Source of the DNA: Carpediemonas membranifera
Lineage: Eukaryota > Fornicata
Assembly (NCBI GenBank): GCA_019828565.1
Contig: JAHDYR010000053.1
Location: 1,145,044-1,209,043, forward strand
Reading direction: 5' to 3'
Length of the DNA: 64,000 bases
Of the stretch, positions 1 through 10,139 are shown in pieces. The number at the start of each line of letters is the position of its first letter. Position 1 is the first letter of the stretch. The notes beneath the pieces are model-generated. The model ran no database searches. It was not told where the DNA came from and saw nothing but the letters and a program-made list of their open reading frames with translations. The position numbers and the translations under genes were made by a program.

Positions 1-2468
1 CGCACAGACGAGGAGACACGCAACGTAGCCAACGCTGTCCAGATCATCCGGGAGGCAAGGCCGCTCCTCACCGCATCCGAGCTGGTCTGCCTCGAGATCG
101 GGTGTTGCTATCGTCCGGGGTGACTCCAAGGACCAATGCGAAGAGCTCCTGTCGCGGTTGAACTCTCTTGTAGCCAATGACCCGACGATGGACATAAGTT
201 TGAAGCGACACTCGGCTTTGACGAAATTGCACGTCAACAAGGACACCAGTGCTCAAGGAGCTCAATAAGAACAGTCACATCACGCCAGAGCAAGCAGACG
301 CGTACGTCGAGGCCATGCTTCTCGATCCGGACCCTCAACCCCGAATCCACCCAAACTTTATGCTTTATTCGCACAACCTCTGATGGCGGCTCGTGATGTC
401 CTGGACGCCCAACATCGCCCCCCTCGCGGAGTTTGTGCTCACGGTCGTCAAGTTCAGCATGACCCGCACCCCGAGGGCGCATATTTGCCTATCCAGCGGC
501 CCTCTCGCCCAGTCCAACCGCGAGAAGCTTGTCGCTGCCCAGTCGCCCGAGCTCTTCTTGATTGTCAAGGAGACCGTCACTGGCTTCGGGGGCTGAGTGC
601 TGGGCCTCGACTCAGACATGGCCGGGATCCGCCAGCTCCTCAACACCCTCCGGGACGAGGACACCAGCCCAGAGACCATGGCCCGCGTGTGGTCCGTGGT
701 CGCCATACTCAGGGCCAGGCCGCCCGTCCTCCCGCCCTGCCCGACCTAGAGGCGCTGGCGATGGACTCCCTGGCCCACCACAGGCTGACGGACCCCGACT
801 ACACACTGACTGCGGACCCCGTAGACGTCGCCTATCTCGCTGATGTGGCGGGCAGCGTGTATCTATCCATCGCCCAGCTCCTCCACGCCGACCCCAGCCC
901 AGCCCTGGCCCAGTTCGCCGTCAGTCGGCTGCCCACGGCATTCCTCGGCCTCAGTGAGACGAGCGGCAGCACCACCCTCGCATACGGCACATACGCCCTG
1001 CTCAGCATGCTCGTGGCCCAGGACGCCGTGCCGCTGGCTTACCTGCTCACTACCATTGAGGCCGTCCTCTACTGCCTCGGCGTCGGTCTCCACACCTCTC
1101 TGGCCGAGGTCCTGCCGACGATCTCCCAGGGCTTGAAGCGCGTGCTGGCCAACTCCACCGACGCCTTCGCCCTGTTCCCCGTGACGGCAGTGTTCAACTC
1201 CCTGACGGCGTACTTCTCCTTGGTCACGTCACTACCGCACGCCCCGGTCAGTGTCGTCCTCGGCGGACTCATTGGCTTCCTGCACAACGCCTTTGGATCC
1301 GCCCGCGCCGTTGCCCCGCTCCCCAACCTCTCCGTCGACCTCACAGCCCTCGTTGACCAAGCCCTCATCCCCAACGGCATGCCCGGGGTCTCCCCTGTCA
1401 TCGCAGCCCTCGTGCAGCTCTCCAAGGGTCCCGCCGGGCAGTGCCTGCTCGCTGCTGAGGCCATCACCCTCCTCATCCAGGCGGCTGGCACTCGGGCGGT
1501 TGCCGTGACCATCGCCGACGCCCTTCCCGTCCTCGTCGGGCGATCTCGCGGTCATGACGCACGGGTCAGCCGAGGGTGCGGCCGACGCCCAGGCCGTGCT
1601 CGACATGCTCCACGTGCTGCAGACGATCATTGCATTCTCGGACCCCGACCTTGCCGTTGATTTAATCAAAAGCTCGATGATTGTTGAGAAAATCTTCAGA
1701 TCGCCAAGACCTGGAGCCCCATCCCTCTTCTACAAGCTCCTTGGCGCTCTGCCCGTGGGTGCCCCGTCTGGCACCCTCGCACACGCCGCGACACCCGCGG
1801 ACTTCTACTACATCGCCCTGACGCGGGCCGCCCAGCTTCTCTCGGCCATCGTCGCCCACCTTCGCTCCCCTGCCGAGCTCGCGGGTATGCTTGAGGCCTG
1901 CACCGCGATGATCACCCACCTTGCATGGGCCGACCTCCACTCGGGCTGCGACACCATCGCCGTACAGCTCTCGACGGCTATGATGACCATCGCTTACTAC
2001 TCTGTCGGCCACGCCAAGGCCGGGAACATCAGAGCCGCTGTCGTGAGCCAGTACCCTGCCGTCATAGCCCATTGCCTCGCCGCGTTGCCCGGCCAAGAGA
2101 ACCCGGCGCCCATGGTCAACCTCGTCGCGAAGTCCGTCCGCGCACTTTATGCCTCTGTCGAATGGAACGTTACAGAGGCGCAGGTTCAGAAGCCTATGCC
2201 GCCCGTCGTCATCGAGGCGACTAAGAACGTCCTTGCGCACTTTACAGTCGGTATTGACACGGAGCAGTTCACGCATGCGTGGGTCGACGTCATTGAGGCG
2301 GCGCTTATGGTTCTCTTCCTCTCCGGCGACGACTTCAAGGGCATGACCACCGTTGTGGGCCGGCTAACTGCCTGGTACGGCTCTGTGTGCTCAATGGACA
2401 AGGCCGCCTCTAAGTCGAGGCCGATGACTGTGCTGCACACGGTGCTGAATAGGGTCACGTCGGGATGA
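1..2468 (+). pseudogene. Eroded gene for an unknown helical-repeat-like protein
   Basis: Coding potential runs from the window edge to the stop at 2466-2468 but in changing frames. Frame 1 is open to about 100, another frame to about 255 and another to an in-frame TGA at 594-596. The same frame then runs to a TAG near 750, the next from about 747 to 1540, and a last long frame from about 1540 to 2468. The 1554-2468 part gives 304 residues. The predicted protein is rich in Ala, Leu and Val and looks like a chain of short amphipathic helices (HEAT/ARM-like appearance), but I recognise no family. Some breaks could be introns, since the 1540 junction is a clean frame change, but the internal TGA favours decay. 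The 5' end lies outside the window. Confidence 0.5.
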
Positions 2469-2483
2469 GGCCGGGTCAATAGA

Positions 2484-3875
2484 TTAAACGGATGGCTTCT
2501 GCTGCTGGATTACAAAGACTTGAGGTCCACGGCGTCCTGGACGAAGCGCTGCGCCAGTCTGACAATGAACTTGGCGCAGCACTTCGTCGGCACATGGTGT
2601 TTCTCGGACCGCAGCCTCGCTAGCAGTATTGAGATCTCGGCAAGGTCTCGTTTGTCGAGCACCCTCCGCTGTCGCTGATCCCGAAGCCCTCCACAGGACC
2701 ACGCGGATCGCCCACATCGCCATGGTACCCGCACACACGACACCAGCAGCACTTGCCACACTAGAGCTGGCGTCCATCATTCGTAAGGTGCGGTCGAATC
2801 CGATGGTCCATGACGATCTCCACTGGGCATTAATGACGCGATACGCAACGTTGATGGCGGAGCGGGCTAGAGCAGGGATGTCTACTAATTTAAGCGTGAT
2901 TAAGTCCGGCTTCGGGTGGAGAAGCGGACACGAAATGACCGCATCGAGGCGCTCAATGGGGCCAACAAGGCCCTGGTCGAGCAGAAGAAGGGGCTCCAGG
3001 AGCGTCTGGGGGGTTCCGAGAGGGCCCGCGTCCATGTCGGCCGTAAGCTGCCCGAGCTGCGGCTGGCGTGGAGCCTGGCCGGGGGATGGGATCGCCGCCC
3101 TCCTGGAGGTCGGCAACGCCGGTTAGGGCTTCAGGCTTGGCGATCCAGGCCCTTATGTCGCTCGCGACGTTAGCATCAGCGTTTGGGCCGATGTTGGCAC
3201 CGAGGAGCTTGTGGTCCTGGATGGTATTCTCGGTGACAGACACGTCATCGAGGTAGGCCTTGAGGCAATCGGCGTGCATGACCAGCTCCGGAGAGTTGAG
3301 GCGTACCGCATGGCCAGGCTGAAGAGCGCTGGGCCAAGTGGGTCGCCTTGCTGGGTACATTCGACAGATCTGAGGGGCGGTAGGTCACCGACGGGGGAGA
3401 GGTGGGCTGGGTCGGCGTACATTGTTGTGCAGTACCCCAGAAGGGCAGGGCACAAACTCTCGATGGCCGCTGCGATGAGCGGGCGCGAAACCGTGTTGAA
3501 GGCGTTGGAGAAGTCGAACGCAACTACGAACTCCTCATCGTACTGGTCACGCGCCCAGGCCGCGATTTGCTCGCAGCCGGATTTCTCCCCCAGACCGAAC
3601 TGGTTGGGGAGGGCTTCGCTAAGGTGGGGGCCAACCTGTCTCATTGCAATGACTCCTGCGATGCGACGAATGGTCTCGCCAATCGCGATGGGGCGGCCCT
3701 TGCCTGGCTGGCCTGGCTTCCCAATAGGGAGCAGTATACACTCCGCGAGGAAGGAGAGGTGTCTCTGACCAGCGAGGATGTCATTATCAGCGGGACCATC
3801 CGTTTCGACAGCTCGTTGTTGGAGGCGACCATCTGGTGGAGCGGGGTGAAGTCCATCACAGAGGGTCCTGGGCAT
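2484..3875 (-). pseudogene. Reverse transcriptase, decayed, non-LTR-like
   Basis: Reading leftwards, the frame from 3875 holds a clear RT core: a K-P-G-x-P-G-K-G-R-P-I-A block (about 3700), an F-D-F-S-N-A-F-N-T-V palm motif (about 3505) and an Q-Q-G-D-P-L-G-P motif (about 3355). The polymerase Y-L-D-D box (about 3250) is in another frame, so a frameshift lies near 3340. A further frame change near 2680 leads into a short C-terminal tail ending near 2510. The combination of G-R-P-I-A, N-A-F-N, Q-G-D-P-L-G-P and Y-L-D-D fits RTs of non-LTR type rather than Gypsy, but I cannot assign a clade. Broken in at least three places, so probably inactive. Confidence 0.65.
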
Positions 3876-3877
3876 GA

Positions 3878-5810
3878 CTACTCGCGGTTGGCGGCCATGA
3901 TCGCTCGGTGCACGTCGGCACCGGTGGCCACTATCGAGGCGGTAGGGGTGACCCCGTTTGGGGGCGTCAAGTCTGCAAGGTCGGCGGGGCAGTCAGCTGC
4001 TGTGAGCGGGTGAAGCCGGCTGAGCTCAGCATGTACCACGTCCGAGTCAGGCAGGTCCCCAGACTGGCTGAGGCTGCGGTATGCCTTCCCGGTGCGGTCG
4101 AGTTCGTCGCACATGCGGATGGCGCGCTGCTGCTGGCTTTCGTCGGAGAAGGGACCGGACGAGAGGGGAGGCTGTCCACCATCGACGACCGTTTGCACGG
4201 CCGACCGGATGGCCCTGTTCCTGCTTCTGCGGTTTCGTCGGGAGGTCCCGCCGCGGGAGACGTAGGCTTTCAACCTCCCCAGCTGGACAAACTGGCGGAT
4301 CTGCGCCAGGGCTCTATCTTGGGCCTCCGTCGGTGTGTCCGTCCTCCGTGCGTTGTACTGCCCGAGGAGGTGAGTCCCGCTGGCGTTACCTTCCTGACAG
4401 CAGAGTTGGTCATACGCTTGGAGGCGAGGCGGAGAGCCAATTCGGGTCTCCGTTGGGGGCGGGTGTCTCCGCTTGGGCGGTAGACGTACTGGTGGCCGCT
4501 TCGCGGGCTGGGCGGCGCTCTGGATGTGCCGCCGACTCGATGAGTCTGGCCATCTCAGCCGCCTGCCTGGCCCGAGTGAGGCCGGCCTGGTCTTTGACAG
4601 CGGTCGAGATGTCCTCAGACATTCGGCCGAGTGCGGTCGCGGTGTTTCGGTACGCGGCTTGCAGTGGCCTTTGTGAGCGTGACGTGCTCGATCACAAGGT
4701 CGTGCCGTCGTCGGTACGGGGCGTCGCTGCCGAGGCAGGCAATAACCCCTGGCGTAGCCCAGGTAGGCAGCACGCCGTCGAAGGCCACTGTCAGCGCATC
4801 GGTGACCATGTTCCTGGCCGGGGTGGGTGCCAGATCCTCGTCGATATCTTGATCACTCCCATCCGAGTCTACCGTGCTGGTGCCAGAGGCAGAGAAGAAG
4901 TGCCTGCCAAGAGCCCTCAGTATCTCGGCCTTGGTGGTTCTGGTCGAAGGTCTTGCTGCGCGGGGTAGTTCCCTAAGGAGGGACTTGAGGCTGGGCACAC
5001 TTGCCTGCGTTCTTGTTCGTTGTTCGTTGGGGATGAGTTCGGCCCAAGCCACGCTGCTACCAGATACTAGCGCGGGTATGAGCCTGTCTGGTATGCCTGG
5101 CAGGTGCTGCCGGATGAGGGCCCGGGCGTCCGGTGAGAGTGGGGCCGCCGGTGCTACATCCAATTCAATGGCCGATGGCAGATGTGCCATCCTCGCTCTC
5201 GACCAGGATGTATTCCAGGTGGGCGGTGGTGACCTCGCCTGTGATGGTGACCTTCGTCCAGGTGGTGGGTGTCTTGGCGAGCAGGGGAGAGACAATAAAG
5301 GCTGCACCGGTCCTGATGAGCCTGGAGAGGATGTGGCGGCTGTCGCACGGGAGTCCTTCCATGATAGCTTGGCGGATGCCCGTGCCGTCATCGGGGAGGC
5401 CGCGGGCTGTTTCTGCCCGGATCGACTCCGCTGTCTGGAGGTCGTATCCCTTGGCCGGCCTGAAGAAGCCAGCAGCAGATGCGCGGCGTATGGCGAGTTG
5501 GTGGGCTGGAGGGGCGTTGGAGTTGGCCAAGAAAGCATTTGCAAGTGCAATGTTCGACTCCCCCTCCAGCCCGCCCCTCAGGATGATGCTGCGGCATTGT
5601 CTCGCGTACCCTCTGAAAGATTCGGCGTCGGCCGCGGTTGTGGCGAGGAAGCGAGGTGAGTTCCTCCATGGCGTGGGAGATATACGTGGTGACGGTATCA
5701 TCCAGGGCATCGGCTATTGCGGCCAGCTGGTTGCGGAATATCGAGGGCCGCTCGTGGGGCTTTTTGGGGGTTTTCTCTGTGCGGTAGACGCGCGTCGATC
5801 AAACTAGGGT
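3878..5810 (-). pseudogene. Upstream (gag-like or N-terminal) part of the 2.5-5.8 kb RT element
   Basis: Successive reading frames continue leftwards into the RT at 3875: about 5780-5640, 5710-5165, 5150-4615, 4622-4410 and 4273-3878. Joined conceptually they would encode more than 550 residues. The first part is Ala-rich and helical, the middle acidic, and the part before the RT basic. No zinc knuckle, protease or endonuclease motif is visible to me. Frame changes near 5640, 5165 and 4620 mean it is not translatable as one unit. Its link to the RT is inferred from orientation, contiguity and shared decay. No terminal repeats or target-site duplication were found, so element ends are undefined. 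Confidence 0.45.
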
Positions 5811-5854
5811 TTGCCCTGGCTGGACTGGTCTGCTTGGGCTGAGCGTGGGGGATC

Positions 5855-6250
5855 TTAGCTGGCTGCCCGGGTTGAGCCGCGGGCTGACCTTCGCTGGTTG
5901 GGTCTGCGTCTGGGCTTGGTCGCGGCCGGACTGTTTGGCGTCCTGATGGGGCCGCGACTGGGACGAGGGCTGCACTTGATCACGGGCGGGCTGGGGCGGG
6001 CCGCGGGGTGCACTCGGCTGGACTGTTTCGCTCCTCTTTTTAGAGTTTCGGACGTAGTCCAGTCTGCCGCTCGGAAGTGGAGTTCTTCTTGTTCCAAGGC
6101 TATCTCCATCGCCTTCTTGAGGACGTCTGCTGTGACGCGCTTGGTCGAATTGACGGCTAGTGCTACTCCAGGTCCAGGGCTACGTTCCCGGCGGATGCTA
6201 TCTTGGCCTTCTTGAGGCAGGTGACATAGGCCTGCACCTGGAGATAGCAT
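5855..6250 (-). pseudogene. Gypsy F-family gag fragment
   Basis: The protein read from about 6250 contains a stretch closely like the Gag at 25385-26263 (shared core A-L-E-Q-E-E-L-H, preceded by K-A-x, with a similar run upstream). It ends in a Pro/Arg/Gln-rich tail like that Gag's linker. Frame changes and stops separate the two blocks. The fragment abuts pol sequence at 6250 in tail-to-head order (pol end then gag), which is not the order inside one element. It is therefore probably a junction between two copies. Confidence 0.55.
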
Positions 6251-7260
6251 TAATGGTGGATCTTCATCACACCGTATTGGGCGGCTTCAAGTGCCCATCG
6301 AATGACTTTTGGGTTCGTTGCCTCGGTCATGTATATGAGATTGGCGTGATCGGTGTGAAGGTGGATTCCACAGCCCGTGATCATCTCGGCGAAGCGGTGG
6401 GGGTTGGCAACCAGGCCATAGCACTCCTTCTCAGTCGTGTTCCAGTTGAGTTGGTAAAACCGGAAGTCAAATCGAACGTGGCGAACACCTCCGCGCTTCT
6501 GACGCGGCCGAAAGGATCCTCGGGCGTCGGGAGGACCGCGGTCACCGGTATCGTCGCGGCGTTCAGATATCGGTAGTCTAGGACCGGCGGAAGGTGGCCG
6601 TGGCGTTGGGGATGAGGTTGAGCGGCGTGAGCCACTCGAGGTCCCCAGCCGGGTCGATGACCCCAAGCTCGCACAGTTCATCGACGATCGAAGCGGCGGC
6701 GTCAGCTTTGGCCTTGTTCATCGAGCGAGTCGGTGCGCGATAGGGTGTTGCTTCCTTGGGAGCAGCTCGATCGACATCTCGCCGAGCAGAACGCCCCGTC
6801 TGTCAAGTGGGTCGTAAAAAAAGACGTTGACATGTTGCTCTACGAGACGCTTGAAGGCGTCGGGGTAGATGTCTGCTACCTGTACCTTACCTTACCTTAC
6901 CTTGGAGGCAGACACGGTCGGGGAGAGGCTGACCGTTCGGTCGCAGGTCGATATTGAGTCGCTCCAGGAGTCCGCGGGAAGCCAGTGCGTCGAACGCAAT
7001 GTTGTCGGTGAACAAGAGCTTTGTCTCGAGCGCGACTTCGTGGTACAGGGGTCCGCCGTGAAGCCTGGTGGGGTCCTCGGGCGTGCATGTGTACGTGGCG
7101 ACTGCTTCTCCTACGCCGATACCATGCAAGGGCGGGGTCACACGGCGAGCTGTGGGGAAGGCGCGCAGATGGCGAGTGTGTACGAGGATGTCGTTGCGCA
7201 GATTGAAGGTGCCAAGTCCTCCAACCCTGAGTTGGCAGAACCAGCGTTTCCTAGATCGTT
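6250..7260 (-). pseudogene. Gypsy pol remnant: protease-side region, RT start, RNase H
   Basis: Leftwards from 7141 comes a region in the position of the protease and linker, then the RT N-terminus (about 6780-6660). RT motifs D-Y-R-Y-L-N-A and F-D-L-T-S-G-F (about 6590-6510) follow. Immediately after F-D-L-T-S-G-F-Y-Q the sequence becomes RNase H (W-N-T-T-E-K-E-C-Y-G, then H-T-D-H-A-N-L at about 6480-6330). The whole RT palm with its catalytic Asp box is missing, an internal deletion of several hundred bases. A one-base indel in a T run sits at the join. A pentanucleotide repeat (CTTAC, about four copies) lies near 6883-6903. Confidence 0.6.
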
Positions 7261-7696
7261 AGTGCCTGGGTAGCCCTAACGATTAAGCCAATCTCCCGGT
7301 GATACCGTCCCAACTCATTGTGCTGGGTCGGGTCCATTTTTCGAAGATGGTCGCCCCTTGAAATCATGAGTTGGGCAGTGCTCATGAAAGCACTTATAGC
7401 GTGTGGCAACGACGGTGTCCCAGTGCACTCTAGCTTTGACCATGTTCCGGTCGATGCAGAGCTTCGTCGGCGTGGTCTCGCTGAGCTCGTAGGCATCAAT
7501 GCTGTTGTTTAAACAAGCCTCCTCAGTGCCATGGACCACGTGCCGATCGTACTCAAGTGAAATGCGTGTTGCGCGCCATTTTTTTTTTGCAACGCCATTA
7601 TCCCGCCACTCAGTGGCAATGGCCCAATTTGTCCAAGGCTCCTTTCGGTACAAAGAGCTCCCTGTAGTCGACTTTAAGCCTTCAGATTGCTCTTCT
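7261..7696. other. Spacer upstream of the cyclin gene
   Basis: No convincing coding sequence. A T10 tract lies at 7579-7589. The frame of the downstream cyclin stays open upstream to 7499 and contains another ATG at 7619, so part of this stretch could be 5' coding sequence. A minus-strand frame (7653-7315) is also open but has no recognisable motif. Confidence 0.4.
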
Positions 7697-8587
7697 ATGG
7701 CCGGTACTACTCAACAGGACACCCTCTTCGCGGAACAACTGCGCTGCTTCCTTCAGATGGACAGAACCACACGCCCATTGTCTCAAGACTACATTAATCT
7801 CCAATCTACGACGCTTTCCGACGAGGACCGCGATCGTGAGGTCGCTTGGCTCGCGGACTTCTGCGAGCAGAACCATCTGGCTGACAACCGCTGGCACATG
7901 GCCTTTGCCCGCGCCGTGGACATCATAGACCGCTATATCTCGAGCGCGTTTGTCCACGAGACGTCACTCCACCTTCTCACGATGGTTGCCTTCTTCATTT
8001 CATACAAGGTCGACGACGACCAAGGCCACGAGATCCTGACCTCCTCCTTACTGCCACTTCTCCCAAACTGCACCGGCAAGGAGATCCTCCACGGTGAGCT
8101 GGAGATCCTGGACCGTCTTGAGTGGAATGTGGACCGCCCCACACCCCAGCACTTCGTCCTCATGGCCCTGTTCCAGGCCAACCTCGGCGAGCAGGTCCTG
8201 GCTGAGGTTTATGATGCGGCCAATCGGTTTATCATGATTGCGCTGTCGTCGTCGAGTCTGGCCTGGGCGCAGTCCTCTGTGATCGGGACTGCCGCGCTCA
8301 TGTGTGCCCTGACATACCTGTTCAAGCTCAAGCGGTCATTCACCGCACGGTGTCCGCTCTCGTATGACCAATGGGTCGAGGTGATTTATAACACCCTCGG
8401 CAGTGTGATGAACCACGCTGAGATGGTGCAGGTCGACGATCTTGCGAGATTTATTATGATCGACTACTATGCATCCAAGGGAGTGAATGTGAAGGAGGAG
8501 GAGGAGAAGCAGACGCCGAACGACAGCGGCGACGTTGTGGAGAGGGAGAGAGACGCCCCTCCGACGCCGCAGGCACCCGCCCAGTGA
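7697..8587 (+). CDS. Divergent cyclin (cyclin-box protein)
   Basis: Uninterrupted ORF of 296 codons from ATG 7697; an in-frame ATG at 7619 and open frame to 7499 leave the start uncertain. Residues about 35-130 match a cyclin box: R-E-V-A-W-L-x-D-F at the start of helix 1, R-A-V-D-I-I-D-R-Y-I-S in helix 2, a hydrophobic helix 3 ending near Y-K-V-D-D, then E-x-E-I-L-D-R-L-E-W-N-V-x-x-P-T-P-x-x-F. The last is typical of B-type and G1/S cyclins. A second helical repeat follows, then a Lys/Glu- and Pro-rich tail. Cyclins activate cyclin-dependent kinases; the partner here is unknown. It is the only clearly intact host-like gene in the window, flanked on both sides by transposon remains. Confidence 0.8.
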   Translation: MAGTTQQDTLFAEQLRCFLQMDRTTRPLSQDYINLQSTTLSDEDRDREVAWLADFCEQNHLADNRWHMAFARAVDIIDRYISSAFVHETSLHLLTMVAFFISYKVDDDQGHEILTSSLLPLLPNCTGKEILHGELEILDRLEWNVDRPTPQHFVLMALFQANLGEQVLAEVYDAANRFIMIALSSSSLAWAQSSVIGTAALMCALTYLFKLKRSFTARCPLSYDQWVEVIYNTLGSVMNHAEMVQVDDLARFIMIDYYASKGVNVKEEEEKQTPNDSGDVVERERDAPPTPQAPAQ

Positions 8588-8630
8588 GCTGTGTATATTG
8601 CATAAAGTAGCGCTCTTCCATGACGGGGTT

Positions 8631-9440
8631 ATGGTGCAACGACTTGCATTGGTCGGGGGGAACATCGCGATGTTGGTTGCCCATCAGATCTCTCTCACGA
8701 AGGAGCGCGCCCAGAAGCTGCATGCGGACGCCGCTGCCACCAAGACCAAGATTATCGAGCTGGTGGGCAACCCCCAAGGATCTCAGGCTCGCGGACCTAC
8801 AGGCGCTGGAAGACGCTCTGATGGAGCGTGACTCGTGTCCTGGCATCACGGACCTGACGGAGGTGGACCCCTCGCGATACACGGAGAACAGGGTGCCCCT
8901 TGGCGTGCTAGAGAAGCAGTTCGCGGATGTCATAGTCAAGATGAAGCGGAAGAGGTCGGAAGTGGCAGGGAAGCGCGTCAAGAAGGAGACGGCAGAGAAG
9001 GAGACCAAGGCCGAGGACAAGCCGATCAAGCGGAAGGCAGCCAAAGCGATGACGAGGAAGGTCAAGTCACCAGCATATGACGACAGCGACGATGACTTGG
9101 CCACTCCTGTGCCCAAGCCGAGGGCCGCCAGTAAGAGGACGCGGAGGCCGCCCATCCCGGAGCCAGAGTCTGACAGCGCCGGGACCCCTGACTCTGCAGC
9201 GCAGTTCCCGTCGATCAAGCAACGCATCGCCAAGGCGACCCTGGAGCTCGACTCGAAGACGGAGGAGTACGCCACGCCAGTCCAGACCCGCCCCAGGGCA
9301 CTGAGGACCCGGGCATCTACTATGATGACAGCGATGACAGCAATGGCTATGATACTGGTGACTTCGACGAGGAGATGACCGGGCCCAAGACCAATGATTC
9401 CAGGACACCCGCCCTCCTAAGGTCGACGGCGTCTGTCTGA
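8631..9440 (+). pseudogene. Lys-rich, acidic-tailed nuclear-type protein gene with frameshifts
   Basis: Starts at ATG 8631, 43 bases after the cyclin stop, in the same direction. The frame runs to about 8775, where a C5 run (8770-8774) causes a +1 shift. Coding then continues in the next frame to about 9290 and changes once more before an Asp-rich tail ending at TGA 9438-9440. The joined product would be about 265 residues: a helical N-terminus, a Lys/Arg/Glu-rich middle (about 8935-9070) resembling nuclear localisation signals, patches of D-D-S-D-D-D, and an acidic C-terminus. No domain recognised. The indels sit in homopolymers, so the gene may be intact in the organism and wrong in the sequence. 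Confidence 0.5.
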
Positions 9441-9481
9441 CTTCAGTCAAGTCGGCCTCACAACACAACTCTCTCCTCAGT

Positions 9482-10064
9482 GTGATCGCGGAAGAGGCGC
9501 CGTCGAGGCGCAGTGTGTCACCCACGAACCGGATAAGACTCACCGTCGTCGCCCAGGTGCCCTTCGCGGTGACAACCTCGACTGGGATGCCACACAGAAG
9601 AGGAGGTCGGCGGCTGATCCTCTGCGGAATCGGCGGGCTCACTGCTCCGCATGTGCCCGAAATGTGGGAAGGTGTACCGCCCCCGAGGACACATTGCCTG
9701 GGTAGGCATATCCCGGACACGGCTGACCCATGCCCCGGTGAAGACCCGGGCCCTCACCCGCCCATAGCGTGGCGGGATGCTATCCGAGTTGCACGCTCAG
9801 ACAACCACACGCGCTCGGCCCGAGCGGTCCAGGATGGTTCCGAATCCCTGCCGGTCGCCCCGAGTACGCGGGAGCCAACGCCACCGGCGACCATCCCACC
9901 CACCCAGCAGAACCCCCTAGATCCCAGTGTGCAGCTGCGAGGGCCTGACCTGCTACCCGCCGTAGCCTAGGCGTAGTAGCGGCGAAGTTCATCGGCAGAC
10001 AGCCCATTTCCAAGGCTGCGATGAGAGCATTCCTCACACAATGGTGCGCTTGTAATACGGCCTC
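9482..10064 (+). other. Possible zinc-finger or transposon fragment
   Basis: A plus-strand stretch at about 9648-9720 encodes M-C-P-K-C-G-K-V-Y-R-P-R-G-H-I-A, a Cys2-His-like pattern reminiscent of the N-terminal finger of some non-LTR retroelements. A different frame (9482-9970) is open for 162 codons with a Pro/Thr-rich end. The short segment before 10064 is also open in one frame. None of this forms a convincing gene, and it may be the edge of another dead element. Confidence 0.25.
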
Positions 10065-10139
10065 TGTTGTTGGGAACGTTTATCCTTAAAATCTCCACTA
10101 AACTCTTGCGAGTCAAACCTGACAAAACCCTCAGCTACA
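10065..10139 (-). repeat. Gypsy-E 3' LTR (75 bp)
   Basis: Identical to 14064-14138. On the minus strand it begins TGTAGCTGAG and ends CAACAACA. The pol stop codon TAG (10135-10137) lies inside it. A purine-rich stretch (GGAGAGCGGGA) just before it can serve as polypurine tract. Confidence 0.75.

Noticed and set aside
7315-7653. Minus-strand ORF of 112 codons upstream of the cyclin, with several Cys and His
   Set aside because: No motif spacing of a known finger, overlaps the probable cyclin 5' region, and is open mainly by chance.
9482-9970. Plus-strand 162-codon ORF as a gene
   Set aside because: Pro/Thr/Arg-rich with no domain; the finger-like segment nearby is in another frame.
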